DNA from: Lachnospiraceae bacterium MC2017 | GTDB lineage: Bacteria; Bacillota; Clostridia; Lachnospirales; Lachnospiraceae | Direction: 5' to 3' | DNA length: 64,000 bases | Assembly (NCBI GenBank): GCA_000701625.1 | Contig: KL370805.1 | Location: forward strand, 2,440 to 66,439 | Notes under the pieces: model-generated | The model's input: only the letters and a program-made list of their open reading frames with translations | Database searches by the model: none | What the model was told of the DNA's origin: nothing | Position numbers and translations under genes: made by a program | Shown here: positions 42,595 through 52,373 of the stretch, piece by piece | Numbering within the stretch: the first letter of the stretch is position 1 | How the letters are laid out: each line of letters begins with the position of its first letter

Positions 42595-44937
42595 CTACTT
42601 TACAATGGCATAGTTCAGAACCTCTGCCATTTCTTTTACGCATTGTATATCCATTCCCCCGGTGATCTCATCCGATATTTCCAGAAGATCCGGCCGGTTC
42701 TTTTCCGGTATGAGTACCGTCTTCATACCTGCATTTTTCGCTGCCAGGAGTTTTTCCTTTAGTCCTCCGATAGGAAGCACCCTTCCTCTCAGAGTTATCT
42801 CTCCTGTCATCGCAACATCCGCTCTGACTTTACTGCCGGTCACTGCGCTGAAAAGTGCTGTTGCCATAGTAACACCTGCAGACGGACCGTCCTTCGGAAC
42901 AGCGCCTTCCGGAATGTGCAGATGAAAATCATGCTTGTGGAAGTAATCATTCTTTACTCCATAATCCGAGCATATGGATCTGACGTAAGAGAGCGCAGCC
43001 TGTGCCGACTCTTTCATTACATCGCCAAGCTGTCCGGTAAGCATCATACTGCCCTTTCCTGGCATGGTATTTACCTCGATTTCCAACGTAACTCCACCAA
43101 CAGCAGTCCACGCAAGACCTCGAACAATTCCCACAGCATCCGTACCTGCCTTATCTTCCGGCAGATACTTTGCCTTACCCAGATACGACTCCAGGTTTTT
43201 AGGTGATACGCTGACAGATTTTTTCTCACCGGTATAAACGATCCTCGCGGTTTTCCTGCATATCTCTCCGATGCGTCGTTCCAGCGATCTGACTCCGGAT
43301 TCTCTGGTATATGACTCGATTATTCCATGTATAGCGGCGTCTGAGATCTTTAGATTAGATGCCTTTAACCCATTCTTCTTAATCTGCTTCTTTATCAGAT
43401 GATCCTTGGCTATATGAAACTTTTCATTATCCGTATAACTCGAAACCTCAACGACCTCCATACGGTCAAGGAGAGGCGCCGGTATACTCTGTGTCGTATT
43501 AGCAGTAGCTATAAACAGCACGTCAGAAAGGTCGATCGGTATCTCAATATAGTGATCTCTGAAAAATTTATTCTGCTCAGAATCAAGTACCTCGAGAAGA
43601 GCGGATGCTGTTGCACCCTGATACTCGGAACTAACCTTATCTACTTCATCAAGAAGTACAAGTGGATTGCTGACACCTGCATGTTGAAGTCCTGACGCGA
43701 TCACTCCGGGCATAGCTCCCACGTATGTCTTTCTATGTCCGCGTATTTCCGCCTCGTCCCTGACACCACCAAGAGCGATACGGATATACTTACGCCCCAA
43801 AGCCTTTGCGATAGACTTTGCTATACTCGTTTTTCCTGTTCCCGGAGGTCCTACCAGCAGTATTATAGGACTCTGTCCGCTTTTCGTCAGATTTTTTACC
43901 GCCAGAAATTCCAGCATACGCTCCTTGACCTTTTCGAGACCATAATGATCCTTCTCAAGAATCTCCTTTGCATGATCAAGCGATTTATTTTCAACAGACT
44001 TTTTATTCCACGGCATCTCCAGCAAAGTCTCGATATAAAGCTGTTCTACGCCGCTCTCTGATGAACCTGACGGAGTATTTCTAAACCTGTCGATCTCCTT
44101 ACTGATGCGCTGCTTTACTTCATCTGATGCATCGAGCTTCTGACATTCTCTGTCATACTTATCCGCCTCATCCTCGGCACTTTTCTCGCCAAGTTCTTCA
44201 CGGATATACTGCATCTGCTGCCTCAGGATATAGTCCTTATGATCCTCGTCGACTTTGCCCTGGACCTTTTCTGCAAGCTCACTTCTGATCCTGGCAACTT
44301 CTACTTCCTGTCTAAGTATTTCCTTTACTTTCTCATATCTCTCGGAACAAGGCACAGCTTCCAGAACAATCTGTTTTTTATCATATTCAAGTGGCATGTT
44401 GGCAATAACTGCATCCATCAGCTCTGACAACACCTTTATCTCTTCAAACTGCTTTCCGAATGCCTTACCTACTCTCGGGAAGAAACTTATAAACTCTGCA
44501 AACAGATCCTCAATGTCACGACGCATGGCCTCTGCCTTGACATCTTCAACATCATTCACTTCCGCTTCAGTAAAAGTCTTTAGCTCTACAACCCTGTACT
44601 TTTCTTCATCTGCAAATTTTATGAGACGTCCTCGTTCCAGTGTCTCTATCATGATACGGACCACATGTCCCGGCATCTTTATCACCTGTCGGATCTTTGC
44701 CAACGTACCAATCTGATGCAGATCATCTTCCTTTAATTCAGTCTCATCCTTCTCTTCTTCCTCTGTCTTTACTGTCGCAAGAAAGATCTCCTGAGAATCC
44801 AGCATCGCTGCATTGATCGCTGCAACAGATCTTTCATCTTCCAGATCGAAATGGATAAGGACATTCGGAAGTATTGACATTCCGCTTAGGATCACGCATG
44901 GAACTTTTCTGATAATTTCTATTTCATTATTTTCCAT
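42595..44937 (-). CDS. lon: ATP-dependent protease Lon
   Basis: About 780 residues. An N-terminal substrate-binding domain and coiled coil are followed by the AAA+ module with Walker A LVGPPGTGKTSIAKSIA and Walker B PLVLLDEVDKVS. The C-terminal Ser-Lys protease domain has the catalytic Ser in PKDGPSAGVTMATAL and the Lys in PIGGLKEKLLAAKNAG. It degrades misfolded and regulatory proteins in the cytoplasm. The start at 44937 has GGAG 5 nt upstream; an in-frame GTG at 44952 is rejected. A terminator-like hairpin separates it from clpX. Confidence 0.97.
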   Translation of the reverse strand: MENNEIEIIRKVPCVILSGMSILPNVLIHFDLEDERSVAAINAAMLDSQEIFLATVKTEEEEKDETELKEDDLHQIGTLAKIRQVIKMPGHVVRIMIETLERGRLIKFADEEKYRVVELKTFTEAEVNDVEDVKAEAMRRDIEDLFAEFISFFPRVGKAFGKQFEEIKVLSELMDAVIANMPLEYDKKQIVLEAVPCSERYEKVKEILRQEVEVARIRSELAEKVQGKVDEDHKDYILRQQMQYIREELGEKSAEDEADKYDRECQKLDASDEVKQRISKEIDRFRNTPSGSSESGVEQLYIETLLEMPWNKKSVENKSLDHAKEILEKDHYGLEKVKERMLEFLAVKNLTKSGQSPIILLVGPPGTGKTSIAKSIAKALGRKYIRIALGGVRDEAEIRGHRKTYVGAMPGVIASGLQHAGVSNPLVLLDEVDKVSSEYQGATASALLEVLDSEQNKFFRDHYIEIPIDLSDVLFIATANTTQSIPAPLLDRMEVVEVSSYTDNEKFHIAKDHLIKKQIKKNGLKASNLKISDAAIHGIIESYTRESGVRSLERRIGEICRKTARIVYTGEKKSVSVSPKNLESYLGKAKYLPEDKAGTDAVGIVRGLAWTAVGGVTLEIEVNTMPGKGSMMLTGQLGDVMKESAQAALSYVRSICSDYGVKNDYFHKHDFHLHIPEGAVPKDGPSAGVTMATALFSAVTGSKVRADVAMTGEITLRGRVLPIGGLKEKLLAAKNAGMKTVLIPEKNRPDLLEISDEITGGMDIQCVKEMAEVLNYAIVK

Positions 44938-44960
44938 ATTGTCTCCGCTCACTATACGTC

Positions 44961-45001
44961 AAAAACGGCAGGATGAAGCGCACGCCTCCTTCCTGCCGTT
45001 A
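44961..45001 (-). terminator. Terminator-like hairpin between clpX and lon
   Basis: AACGGCAGGA and TCCTGCCGTT pair on the minus strand with a GC-rich loop of about 20 nt, followed by TTT. It starts 4 bp after the clpX stop and ends 24 bp before lon, leaving no room for a lon promoter downstream, so it probably gives partial termination or stabilises the clpX mRNA end. Confidence 0.65.
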
Positions 45002-45005
45002 AACA

Positions 45006-46307
45006 TCAAGCTAAACTCTCGCCAGCTTTTCTGACTTTTTTCTTTGCGGGTTTCTTTGCCTGTCTCTCACTCTGTTCATAGTGAACGAGTAACGGATTGC
45101 TGGCACCTTCAACCGCTTCTTTTGTAACGATGACTTCGCTGATAGACTCATCCGATGGAACACTGTACATAACGTCCATCATAGTCGATTCGAGGATAGA
45201 ACGAAGTCCTCTCGCACCAGTCTTGCGCGCAAGAGCCTTATCTGCTATCGCCTCAACTGCACCTGTTTCAAAGGTGAGTTTTACATCATCGAGACTAAGA
45301 AGCTTTACATACTGCTTTGTAATAGCATTCTTGGGCTCTGTAAGGATGCGAACCAGATCAGCTCTCTCAAGATTATCCAGTGCAACAGTAACCGGAAGAC
45401 GTCCTACAAGCTCCGGAATAAGACCAAACTTTGTAAGGTCACCCGGAAGAACCTTGTGGAACACGGCTCCGATATTATCCTCGCGCTTCTTGCCTATTTC
45501 AGCATTGAAACCGATAGACTTCTGGTCGAGTCGGGTCTCAACGATCTTGTCGAGTCCTTCGAACGCACCACCGCAAACAAAGAGAATATTTGTCGTATCA
45601 ATCTGAATAAGTTCCTGATGAGGATGCTTTCTTCCGCCCTGCGGAGGAACAGAAGCAACTGTTCCCTCAAGGATCTTCAGCAATGCCTGCTGAACTCCTT
45701 CACCTGATACATCACGGGTAATGGAAACATTCTCACCCTTACGTGTGATCTTGTCGATCTCATCAATATAGATAATACCAACCTGTGCACGCTCTATATC
45801 ATAATCAGCAGCCTGGATCAGCTTGAGAAGAATGTTTTCAACATCTTCACCAACATAACCGGCTTCTGTAAGACTTGTCGCATCAGCAATAGCAAACGGC
45901 ACGTTAAGCACCTTTGCAAGTGTCTGTGCTAAAAGAGTTTTACCTGAACCTGTAGGACCAAGCATCAGGATATTACTCTTCTGAAGCTCGACCTCATTGT
46001 CCTTCGGTGCCATGATCCTCTTATAGTGATTGTAAACTGCCACCGAAAGAACCTTCTTTGCTTCTTCCTGACCTACTACATACTGATCAAGGAAGTCATG
46101 AAGTTCTCTGGGCTTCAGCAGATTGATCTGCGAATCATTTGAAAGGATAGGGCTTTCATCCATCTCCTCCTCTATGATATCAGCACAGATTGCAATACAC
46201 TCATCACAAATATAAGCTCCGTTAGGGCCTGCGATCAGCTTTCTAACCTGATCCTGCGTTTTATTGCAGAAAGAGCATCTGATCTTTCCATCTCCGTTTT
46301 TTGCCAT
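45006..46307 (-). CDS. clpX: ATP-dependent Clp protease ATP-binding subunit ClpX
   Basis: 433 residues. An N-terminal zinc-binding domain with CSFCNKTQ and CDECIAIC (four Cys) is followed by the AAA+ domain with Walker [17 protein letters not shown], Walker [12 protein letters not shown], the pore loop GYVGED and the IGF-like loop that docks on ClpP. A basic lysine-rich tail ends the protein. It unfolds substrates and feeds them to ClpP. It lies 31 bp after clpP. Confidence 0.98.
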   Translation of the reverse strand: MAKNGDGKIRCSFCNKTQDQVRKLIAGPNGAYICDECIAICADIIEEEMDESPILSNDSQINLLKPRELHDFLDQYVVGQEEAKKVLSVAVYNHYKRIMAPKDNEVELQKSNILMLGPTGSGKTLLAQTLAKVLNVPFAIADATSLTEAGYVGEDVENILLKLIQAADYDIERAQVGIIYIDEIDKITRKGENVSITRDVSGEGVQQALLKILEGTVASVPPQGGRKHPHQELIQIDTTNILFVCGGAFEGLDKIVETRLDQKSIGFNAEIGKKREDNIGAVFHKVLPGDLTKFGLIPELVGRLPVTVALDNLERADLVRILTEPKNAITKQYVKLLSLDDVKLTFETGAVEAIADKALARKTGARGLRSILESTMMDVMYSVPSDESISEVIVTKEAVEGASNPLLVHYEQSERQAKKPAKKKVRKAGESLA

Positions 46308-46338
46308 ATTCCCTCACTTGCTTTTTACATTATCTGTA

Positions 46339-46950
46339 TCAGTCCCGCTTTTCAGCAGCCTCTTCGGCGGCTCTGCGGCTGATAACGATACTATCGATCA
46401 GACCATATTCCTTTGCCTCATCTGCTGTCATCCAGTTATCACGCTCAGTGTCCTGTGCGACAGTTTCAAACGGCTTACCGGTATTCTCGGAAAGGATCCT
46501 GTTCAGCTTTTCCTTAGTCTTAAGGATCTGTCTTGCAGTGATCTCGATCTCTGTTGCCTGACCTCTTGCTCCGCCTGACGGCTGATGGATCATGATCTCG
46601 GCATTAGGAAGAGCGAGACGCTTACCCTTTGCACCACCGGCAAGAAGAAAGGCTCCCATTGATGCAGCCATTCCGATACAAATAGTGGAAACATCGCACT
46701 TGATATAGTTCATTGTATCGTAGATAGCCATGCCGGCTGTTACAGATCCGCCCGGGCTATTGATATAAAAATGAATGTCTTTTTCCGGATCTTCTGCTTC
46801 AAGGAAAAGCATCTGGGCAACAACAAGACCAGCAGTCTGATCGTTAACCTCATCTCCAAGGAAAATAATACGTTCCTTCAACAGACGGGAATAAATATCA
46901 AATGCCCGTTCACCTCTATTGGTTGTTTCTATGACGGTCGGTACTAACAT
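46339..46950 (-). CDS. clpP: ATP-dependent Clp protease proteolytic subunit ClpP
   Basis: 203 residues. The catalytic triad is S97 ([10 protein letters not shown]), H122 (MIHQPSGG) and D171 (ERDNWM). The handle and N-terminal loop ([20 protein letters not shown]) are typical. It forms the tetradecameric barrel that works with ClpX. It lies 96 bp after tig, with a hairpin in the gap. Confidence 0.98.
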   Translation of the reverse strand: MLVPTVIETTNRGERAFDIYSRLLKERIIFLGDEVNDQTAGLVVAQMLFLEAEDPEKDIHFYINSPGGSVTAGMAIYDTMNYIKCDVSTICIGMAASMGAFLLAGGAKGKRLALPNAEIMIHQPSGGARGQATEIEITARQILKTKEKLNRILSENTGKPFETVAQDTERDNWMTADEAKEYGLIDSIVISRRAAEEAAEKRD

Positions 46951-46991
46951 TTCTCAACACACCTTTCTCATTATTTGCACTCTTACAGCAA

Positions 46992-47018
46992 CTGTATAAT
47001 GGAAGATCCATTATACAG
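46992..47018. other. Hairpin between tig and clpP
   Basis: CTGTATAATGG and CCATTATACAG form a perfect 11-bp stem with a 5-nt loop and no T-run. It is probably an mRNA processing or stability element within the tig-clpP transcript. The stem also contains TATAAT on both strands; no matching -35 was recognised. Confidence 0.55.
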
Positions 47019-47046
47019 CAGCCTATCATTGTACGCAGGTGGTTAA

Positions 47047-48357
47047 TTATTCAGCAGACTTCTCAGGTGCTGTCTCCTTAGCCTCTGCTACGATCAGATC
47101 AACAGCCTTCTGGATAGCGATATCTGTTCTGATATTCTTTGCTTCCTTATCTCCTACGAGATCCTTAAGCTTGTCGATCTCCATCTTATACTGGTCAGCC
47201 ATCTTCTGAAGCTCGTTGTTGTACTCTTCATCAGTAGCCTCAAGCTTCTCAGCAGCAACAACTGCCTCAAGAACGAGACGGCTGTGAATATTCTTAACTG
47301 CCTGATCCTTCATCTGATCTCTGAGTCTGTCAACTGTCATACCTGTGTACTTAAGGTACATATCAAGTGAAAGCCCCTGAGAAGAAAGTCTCATAGCATA
47401 GTTCTGAAGAAGCTGATCTGCCTCTGTCTCGATCATTGCATCCGGAATGTCCATCTTGGAATCATCGATGATCGCCTGGATAAGCTGATCTTCCTTCGCA
47501 GCCTTAGCATTGTTCTCCTTGCGCTCAGCAAGCTTCTTCTTTGTATCTTCCTTGAACTCGGCAAGAGTCTCAAACTCGGAAACGTCTGAAGCGAACTCAT
47601 CGTTAAGCTCCGGAAGCTCCTTCTCCTTGATACCCTTAACTGTTACCTTGAATGTAGCAGCCTTGCCTGCAAGAGACTTCTCCTGATAATCCTCAGGGAA
47701 TGTAACGTTTACTTCTGTCTCATCGCCTGCATTCTTGCCGATCAGCTGATCTTCGAATGTGTCGATGAAGGAATGAGAACCGATCTCAAGGTCGTAGTTC
47801 TCGCCCTTACCACCTTCAAATGCTTCACCATCAACAAATCCCTCGAAGTCGATAGTAGCGATATCCTTCTCCTGGATAGCACGACCCTCAACATCTACCA
47901 TACGGGAATTGTTCTGTCTCTGTCTCTCGATCTCTGCGTCAACTTCCTCATCTGTTACGGAAGTATCTACAGCATCGCACTTAACGCCCTTGTACTTACC
48001 AAGCTCAACCTCAGGCTTAAGAGCAACCTCTGCTGTGAAGATGAAAGGCTTTCCGCTCTCGATCTGTGTAACATCGATCTTAGGACGGGAAACGATATCA
48101 AGCTCTGTATGCTCCTCAACAGCCTTCTGATATACTTCAGGAATCAGGTCGTTGGCCGCATCTTCAAAGAATACTCCCTTGCCGTACATCTTCTCGATCA
48201 GGGCACGGGGTGCCTTACCCTTACGGAATCCCGGAACAGAAATCTTTCCTCTGTTCTTCAGATATGCCTGCTGAACAGCCTTTTCAAAATCCTCTGCAGC
48301 TGCCTCGATGGTAAGCTTTGCCATGTTGTGGTCCAGTTTTTCAACCTGTAAACTCAT
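47047..48357 (-). CDS. tig: Trigger factor
   Basis: 436 residues. The ribosome-binding N-terminal domain has the signature VPGFRKGKAPRALIEKMYGKGVFFEDA, a FKBP-type prolyl isomerase domain covers about residues 150-245 (KDIATIDFEGFVDGEAFEGG, NVTFPEDYQE), and the helical chaperone domain follows. It chaperones nascent chains at the ribosome exit. The tig-clpP-clpX-lon-engB order is the conserved Firmicute proteostasis cluster. Its leader contains an intrinsic-terminator-like hairpin. Confidence 0.97.
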   Translation of the reverse strand: MSLQVEKLDHNMAKLTIEAAAEDFEKAVQQAYLKNRGKISVPGFRKGKAPRALIEKMYGKGVFFEDAANDLIPEVYQKAVEEHTELDIVSRPKIDVTQIESGKPFIFTAEVALKPEVELGKYKGVKCDAVDTSVTDEEVDAEIERQRQNNSRMVDVEGRAIQEKDIATIDFEGFVDGEAFEGGKGENYDLEIGSHSFIDTFEDQLIGKNAGDETEVNVTFPEDYQEKSLAGKAATFKVTVKGIKEKELPELNDEFASDVSEFETLAEFKEDTKKKLAERKENNAKAAKEDQLIQAIIDDSKMDIPDAMIETEADQLLQNYAMRLSSQGLSLDMYLKYTGMTVDRLRDQMKDQAVKNIHSRLVLEAVVAAEKLEATDEEYNNELQKMADQYKMEIDKLKDLVGDKEAKNIRTDIAIQKAVDLIVAEAKETAPEKSAE

Positions 48358-48385
48358 TTTAATTCCTAACCTCCAGTTTATAATG

Positions 48386-48428
48386 TAAAAAATGAGTCGC
48401 GTATTTCGCGATTCGATGCGCGACTCAT
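48386..48428 (-). terminator. Intrinsic terminator in the tig upstream region
   Basis: On the minus strand ATGAGTCGCG and CGCGACTCAT pair over 10 bp with a 17-nt loop, then TTTTTT. It lies 29 bp upstream of tig and downstream of a candidate promoter at 48463-48491, so it is either the end of the upstream genes or an attenuator for tig. Confidence 0.8.
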
Positions 48429-48462
48429 GATATCAGCGCGCACTATCAGTCATAACCAAGGT

Positions 48463-48491
48463 AGTATAACACAGCAGAAATCAAATATCCA
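48463..48491 (-). promoter_or_regulatory. Possible promoter for the tig operon, upstream of a terminator
   Basis: TGGATA (48486-48491), a 17-bp spacer and TATACT (48463-48468) on the minus strand. The -10 is good and the -35 weak. No better site is seen between the terminator at 48386 and tig. Confidence 0.4.
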
Positions 48492-48577
48492 GTTAAAAAC
48501 CAGTTAAAAAACTGTAAACAATATATACATTTTCCACAATTTTATCTGACTAAGGCACTATACATAAATCCCTGAAA

Positions 48578-49129
48578 TTAATACTGAATCTGTGCCAGGA
48601 TCTCATCTGCTTTCTCCTGTCCGAGAAGCTGCGCACAATTTGCTGCCGCAAACTCTATGGATGCACCCATACCTCTTGATGTAACAAATCTTCCGTCTGT
48701 GACAGCTTTTTCCTCCGGATGATACTCCGCACCCTCAAGGAACTTCTCATTTCCGGGGTAACAGGTTGCCTTCTTTCCGTTAAGGAATCCCAGCTTTCCG
48801 ATTACTCTCGGTGCCGCACAGATAGCGGAGATAAATTTCTCTGCCTTATTTGCCTTTATAAGGATATCTCTGAGCTTATCGCTCTGTTCCAGATTCTCTG
48901 TTCCGACTCCGCCGCCAGGCAGGATGAACATATCGACATCATCATACTTAAGCTCATTCATCATCATGTCAGCTTCTATCGGGATACCGTGTGAGCCCAT
49001 GATCTCCGTGCTGTCCATTATTGAAACAGTGATGAGATCAACACCTGCACGTCTTAAAAAATCTACTGTGGTGAGACCCTCGATCTCTTCAAATCCGTCT
49101 GCAAGAAATACTACTGCCTTTTTTTCCAT
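48578..49129 (-). CDS. DJ-1/PfpI family protein
   Basis: 183 residues, one DJ-1 domain. The conserved E17 (DGFEEIEGL) and the nucleophile-elbow cysteine C104 (ISAICAAPRVIG) are both present, as in YajL/ThiJ-type proteins that act as chaperones or deglycases under stress. The exact activity is debated in the family. A GGAGGGT ribosome binding site precedes the ATG. It lies 18 bp after the CYTH gene. Confidence 0.9.
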   Translation of the reverse strand: MEKKAVVFLADGFEEIEGLTTVDFLRRAGVDLITVSIMDSTEIMGSHGIPIEADMMMNELKYDDVDMFILPGGGVGTENLEQSDKLRDILIKANKAEKFISAICAAPRVIGKLGFLNGKKATCYPGNEKFLEGAEYHPEEKAVTDGRFVTSRGMGASIEFAAANCAQLLGQEKADEILAQIQY

Positions 49130-49147
49130 GATAACCCTCCTCGTAGT

Positions 49148-49633
49148 TTATAGCTTCCAGTTTTCATCTGTTGCCATGACTGCATTTTTGTATCTGCGGT
49201 CAAAGGAAACATCCTCTCCGAACCAATCCGGTCCTGTAAACGCAAGAGCTTCTTCCTCTGACTGAAATTCAACTTCCGCAAGGATCAAAGGCGCTATATC
49301 GCCTTCAAATATATCCAGCTCGATCTTCAGCGAATTTTCTATAGGGATCACATACCTTTTTTTGGTTATGAGCCTGCCATCCCTTTTTTCTCTTAAATGA
49401 ATGTAGGATTTCTCATCAAGCGGCAGATTGTATTCTTCATGCGAGATATCGTTATTTCCCGGTGTATTGCGGGCCGCCTTGTAGGTGAGATAAAAGTGAT
49501 CGTTCTCCTTACGCACCCTGACCGTCGGAGATGACGAAAGATATGCCTGCTCTATTTCCAGACATTCATAGTCGTCCAATTCAAAAGGGACTTCCTTTAC
49601 CAGCCACTTACGCTCAATTTCACGATTTTCCAT
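49148..49633 (-). CDS. CYTH-domain triphosphate tunnel metalloenzyme
   Basis: 161 residues. The defining ExExK motif is E5-I-E7-R-K9 in MENREIERKW. Alternating charged strands follow (PTVRVRKENDHFYLTYKAA, ERDGRLITKKRYVIP, LKIELDIFEGD) with a terminal AEVEFQSEEEA, as in bacterial CYTH proteins that hydrolyse inorganic triphosphate or thiamine triphosphate. The start at 49633 has GGAG 5 nt upstream; a longer frame to 49702 is rejected. Confidence 0.88.
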   Translation of the reverse strand: MENREIERKWLVKEVPFELDDYECLEIEQAYLSSSPTVRVRKENDHFYLTYKAARNTPGNNDISHEEYNLPLDEKSYIHLREKRDGRLITKKRYVIPIENSLKIELDIFEGDIAPLILAEVEFQSEEEALAFTGPDWFGEDVSFDRRYKNAVMATDENWKL

Positions 49634-49737
49634 TTTTTCTCCATGTTTTAAAATGAATATAGGAAAGACCGATTTTCCAGTCTTTCCTAAGTATACTCTC
49701 ATCTACTCTATGCAACAAATTAAAAAAGCAAAAATTT

Positions 49738-50772
49738 TCAGTTTAATTTCCTGACTGATTCTCTTTCTACCAGATGAGCCTGACAGATCTTATGCTTGTG
49801 TGCACCGTGTCCGTCTATGATACCAAAAAGGATATCTACCGTCTCCTTTGCCATCTCCTTCACCGGCTGTCCCATAGTAGTCAGGGCAGGACATGAAAAT
49901 TTTCCAGCTTCCACTCCGTCAAATCCCACTAAGGACACGTCATCAGGAACTTTTATGCCTGCTTCGTAAAAAGCCCTGATCGCTCCTAGTGCCAAAGTAT
50001 CTGATACGGCAAAAAGTGCAGTAAACGGTACCTTTTTAGCCAGGAACTGCTTTGTAACCTCATACCCGTTTTCCATCGAATAGTCTTCTATATCAGGTCT
50101 CATAAACATTACCAGCTCAGGATCGAACGTGATGCCATTATCCTCAAGTGCTTTTTTATAACCGCGCAATCTCAACTTACCTATGCTTTCATCATCGGTT
50201 TTAGCTGAGATCATGGCAATCCTCTTATGACCGTTTTTTATAAGGTACTCTGTCATCTTATAACCTTCCTCCATATCGGCTACCGATACCGAGGAATACT
50301 CATCTTCACTGATATCTTCAGGCTGCGAACCTGCTGTACTAAGGATGAAAGGAACATCAAGCTCCTTAAGTTTACTTACACGGTTTTCAAAATCTCCTCC
50401 GAGGAAGATGATTCCGCGGAGTCTTTTTTCCTTTACAAGTTCAAGTGCGATGTCTACTTCGTCCTGGTCAAAATGAACACGTTCAAGCGCCATAGCATAT
50501 CCATGACGCTTAATTTCCTTTTCCAATAACTGGATCATTTCTATGAGGAAAGTATTTGTAAGGCCCTTTATCAAAACAGCAATGACCCTTGATTCCTGTC
50601 TTTTAAGATTTCTTGCACTGTTATTGGGAATATAATTATTATCCGCAATGCATTGCAGTATTTTTTCTTTTGTTTCCGGATTTATGTCCGGATGATTATT
50701 TATAGCTCTGGATACCGTGCTGACACCCACTCCGCACATCCTGGCTATATCTCTTATATTCACAGAATTCAT
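49738..50772 (-). CDS. LacI/GalR-family transcription regulator
   Basis: 344 residues. The N-terminal helix-turn-helix and hinge read NIRDIARMCGVGVSTVSRAINNHPDI, followed by the hinge helix NNYIPNNSARNLKRQ. A periplasmic-binding-protein-like effector domain follows (VIAVLIKGLTNTFL, VPFTALFAVSDTLALGAIRA). It lies just downstream of the malQ/ABC operon and is the natural candidate to bind the CGGNAACGNTTCCG operators at 54170 and 55750. A terminator after malQ suggests its own promoter, though none was recognised. Confidence 0.93.
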   Translation of the reverse strand: MNSVNIRDIARMCGVGVSTVSRAINNHPDINPETKEKILQCIADNNYIPNNSARNLKRQESRVIAVLIKGLTNTFLIEMIQLLEKEIKRHGYAMALERVHFDQDEVDIALELVKEKRLRGIIFLGGDFENRVSKLKELDVPFILSTAGSQPEDISEDEYSSVSVADMEEGYKMTEYLIKNGHKRIAMISAKTDDESIGKLRLRGYKKALEDNGITFDPELVMFMRPDIEDYSMENGYEVTKQFLAKKVPFTALFAVSDTLALGAIRAFYEAGIKVPDDVSLVGFDGVEAGKFSCPALTTMGQPVKEMAKETVDILFGIIDGHGAHKHKICQAHLVERESVRKLN

Positions 50773-50798
50773 CAGGCCGTTACTCTTCCTTCCCCCGT

Positions 50799-50823
50799 AA
50801 AAAGCGGGGCTTGCACGCCCCGC
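50799..50823 (-). terminator. Intrinsic terminator of the malQ/ABC operon
   Basis: GCGGGGC-GTGCAA-GCCCCGC followed by TTTTT on the minus strand. A second hairpin (CTTTTCAGAA/TTCTGAAAAG, about 50843-50873) lies between it and the malQ stop. Confidence 0.85.
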
Positions 50824-50879
50824 CCTTAAGTTTCTTGTAGCTTTTCAGAACTATCCGGTTTCTGAAAAGTTATAGTTTC

Positions 50880-52367
50880 TTATCTGTTTCTGGCATACAG
50901 CTTTACATATTCGGCTATACGTTTCCTGATCTTCTTTGAAAAAGCGCTCTTACGCATGCGCCATTCCCAGTTTTTGCCAAGGGTAGATGGTGTATTGATA
51001 CGAGCTTCTCCACCAAGTCCGAGGAAATCCTGCATAGGTATGATACAGATATCGGACACGCATGCAAACGCGGCTCTTATGAATTTCCAGGGGATCTCCG
51101 ACTCCGGAACCCCCTTTAGATCCATGTACTTCTCAGCAAATCTGCGGTCTGCTGTGCAGATAGATCTGTACCACCCGAGAACAGTATCATTGTCATGAGT
51201 TCCTGTATAGACCACCGAATTATGTTCATAATTATGCGGCAGATAGTCAGACTCATCTCTGGAATCAAATGCAAATTCCAGTATCTTCATACCGGGATAC
51301 CCTGTCCTCTTAACGAGCCTGCGCACAGAAGGCGTCAGGAATCCCAGATCCTCAGCGATAACTTCACGTTCTCCGAGCTGCTTTTTCATCTCTGCAAAAA
51401 GCTCATAGCCCGGTCCCTTCTTCCACTTTCCGCCTCTGGCATCCTTTGCAGGATAAGGAATGGAATAATATGCGTCAAAACCTCGGAAGTGATCTATACG
51501 AACGATATCATAAAGCTCAAAACACTTCTTTAAGCGCTTCATCCACCATTCAAAGCCGGTTTCTTTATGGTAATCCCAGTCGTAAAGAGGATTTCCCCAA
51601 AGCTGTCCTGTTGCGGAAAATCCATCAGGCGGGCAGCCTGCAACAGCCTTTGGCTCCAGATTTTCATCAAACTGGAACATTTCCGGATGAGCCCACGCAT
51701 CTGCGCTATCCATGGCTACGTAGATCGGAATATCACCGATAAGACGTATACCCTTTTCATTAGCGTATTCTTTCAGTGCTTTCCATTCTTCTGCAAATTC
51801 AAACTGCTGAAACTCGTAAAATACGATCTCTTTTGCAAACTGTTCACGCGCTTCGGAAAGTGCCTTTTCTTCCCGGCGTCTTATTGGCTCATCCCATTTG
51901 AGCCAGCTAAGTCCGTCAAAGGAATTTTTGACTGCCATGTATAAAGCATAATCTTCGATCCAAAAAGCATTTTCTTTAACAAAAGCCTTAAAATCAGCCG
52001 ATTTTTCTATATTACTTTTTTCAAAAGCTTTTTTCAACACCTTAAAGCGGGAAGTATAGATTTTTCCGTAATCTACACGATCTTTGTTCTTTCCGAAGTC
52101 ATATTCGGCGATCTCCGTCTTTGTGAGCCACTTTTTTTCTACCAGCCGGTCCAGATCGATAAAATATGGATTTCCCGCAAAGGTTGAAAAAGAAGAATAC
52201 GGGCTGTCACCATAGCTCGTAGGACCGAGAGGCAGAAGCTGCCACATGTTGAGCCCCGACTCTGCCACATTGTCTACAAATTCATATGCTTCCTTTGAGA
52301 AGCTGCCGATACCGTACTCAGATGGTAGCGATGAGATCGGCATTAATACACCTGCGCTTCTTTTCAT
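50880..52367 (-). CDS. malQ: 4-alpha-glucanotransferase
   Basis: 495 residues, typical of GH77 amylomaltase. The start RSAGVLMPISSLPSEYGIGSF is the family N-terminus. Catalytic segments are IVRIDHFRGFDAYYSIP (nucleophile Asp), VIAEDLGFLTPSV (acid/base Glu) and VYTGTHDNDTVLGWY (transition-state Asp). It disproportionates maltodextrins inside the cell. It starts 6 bp after the permease stop, so the importer cluster probably brings in malto-oligosaccharides. The ribosome binding site is AAAGGGG. Confidence 0.97.
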   Translation of the reverse strand: MKRSAGVLMPISSLPSEYGIGSFSKEAYEFVDNVAESGLNMWQLLPLGPTSYGDSPYSSFSTFAGNPYFIDLDRLVEKKWLTKTEIAEYDFGKNKDRVDYGKIYTSRFKVLKKAFEKSNIEKSADFKAFVKENAFWIEDYALYMAVKNSFDGLSWLKWDEPIRRREEKALSEAREQFAKEIVFYEFQQFEFAEEWKALKEYANEKGIRLIGDIPIYVAMDSADAWAHPEMFQFDENLEPKAVAGCPPDGFSATGQLWGNPLYDWDYHKETGFEWWMKRLKKCFELYDIVRIDHFRGFDAYYSIPYPAKDARGGKWKKGPGYELFAEMKKQLGEREVIAEDLGFLTPSVRRLVKRTGYPGMKILEFAFDSRDESDYLPHNYEHNSVVYTGTHDNDTVLGWYRSICTADRRFAEKYMDLKGVPESEIPWKFIRAAFACVSDICIIPMQDFLGLGGEARINTPSTLGKNWEWRMRKSAFSKKIRKRIAEYVKLYARNR

Positions 52368-52373
52368 AATTAA

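Noticed and set aside
48386-48428. CIRCE or CtsR heat-shock operator in front of tig
   Set aside because: The arms ATGAGTCGCG/CGCGACTCAT do not match TTAGCACTC-N9-GAGTGCTAA or GGTCAAA repeats; the T-run points to a terminator.
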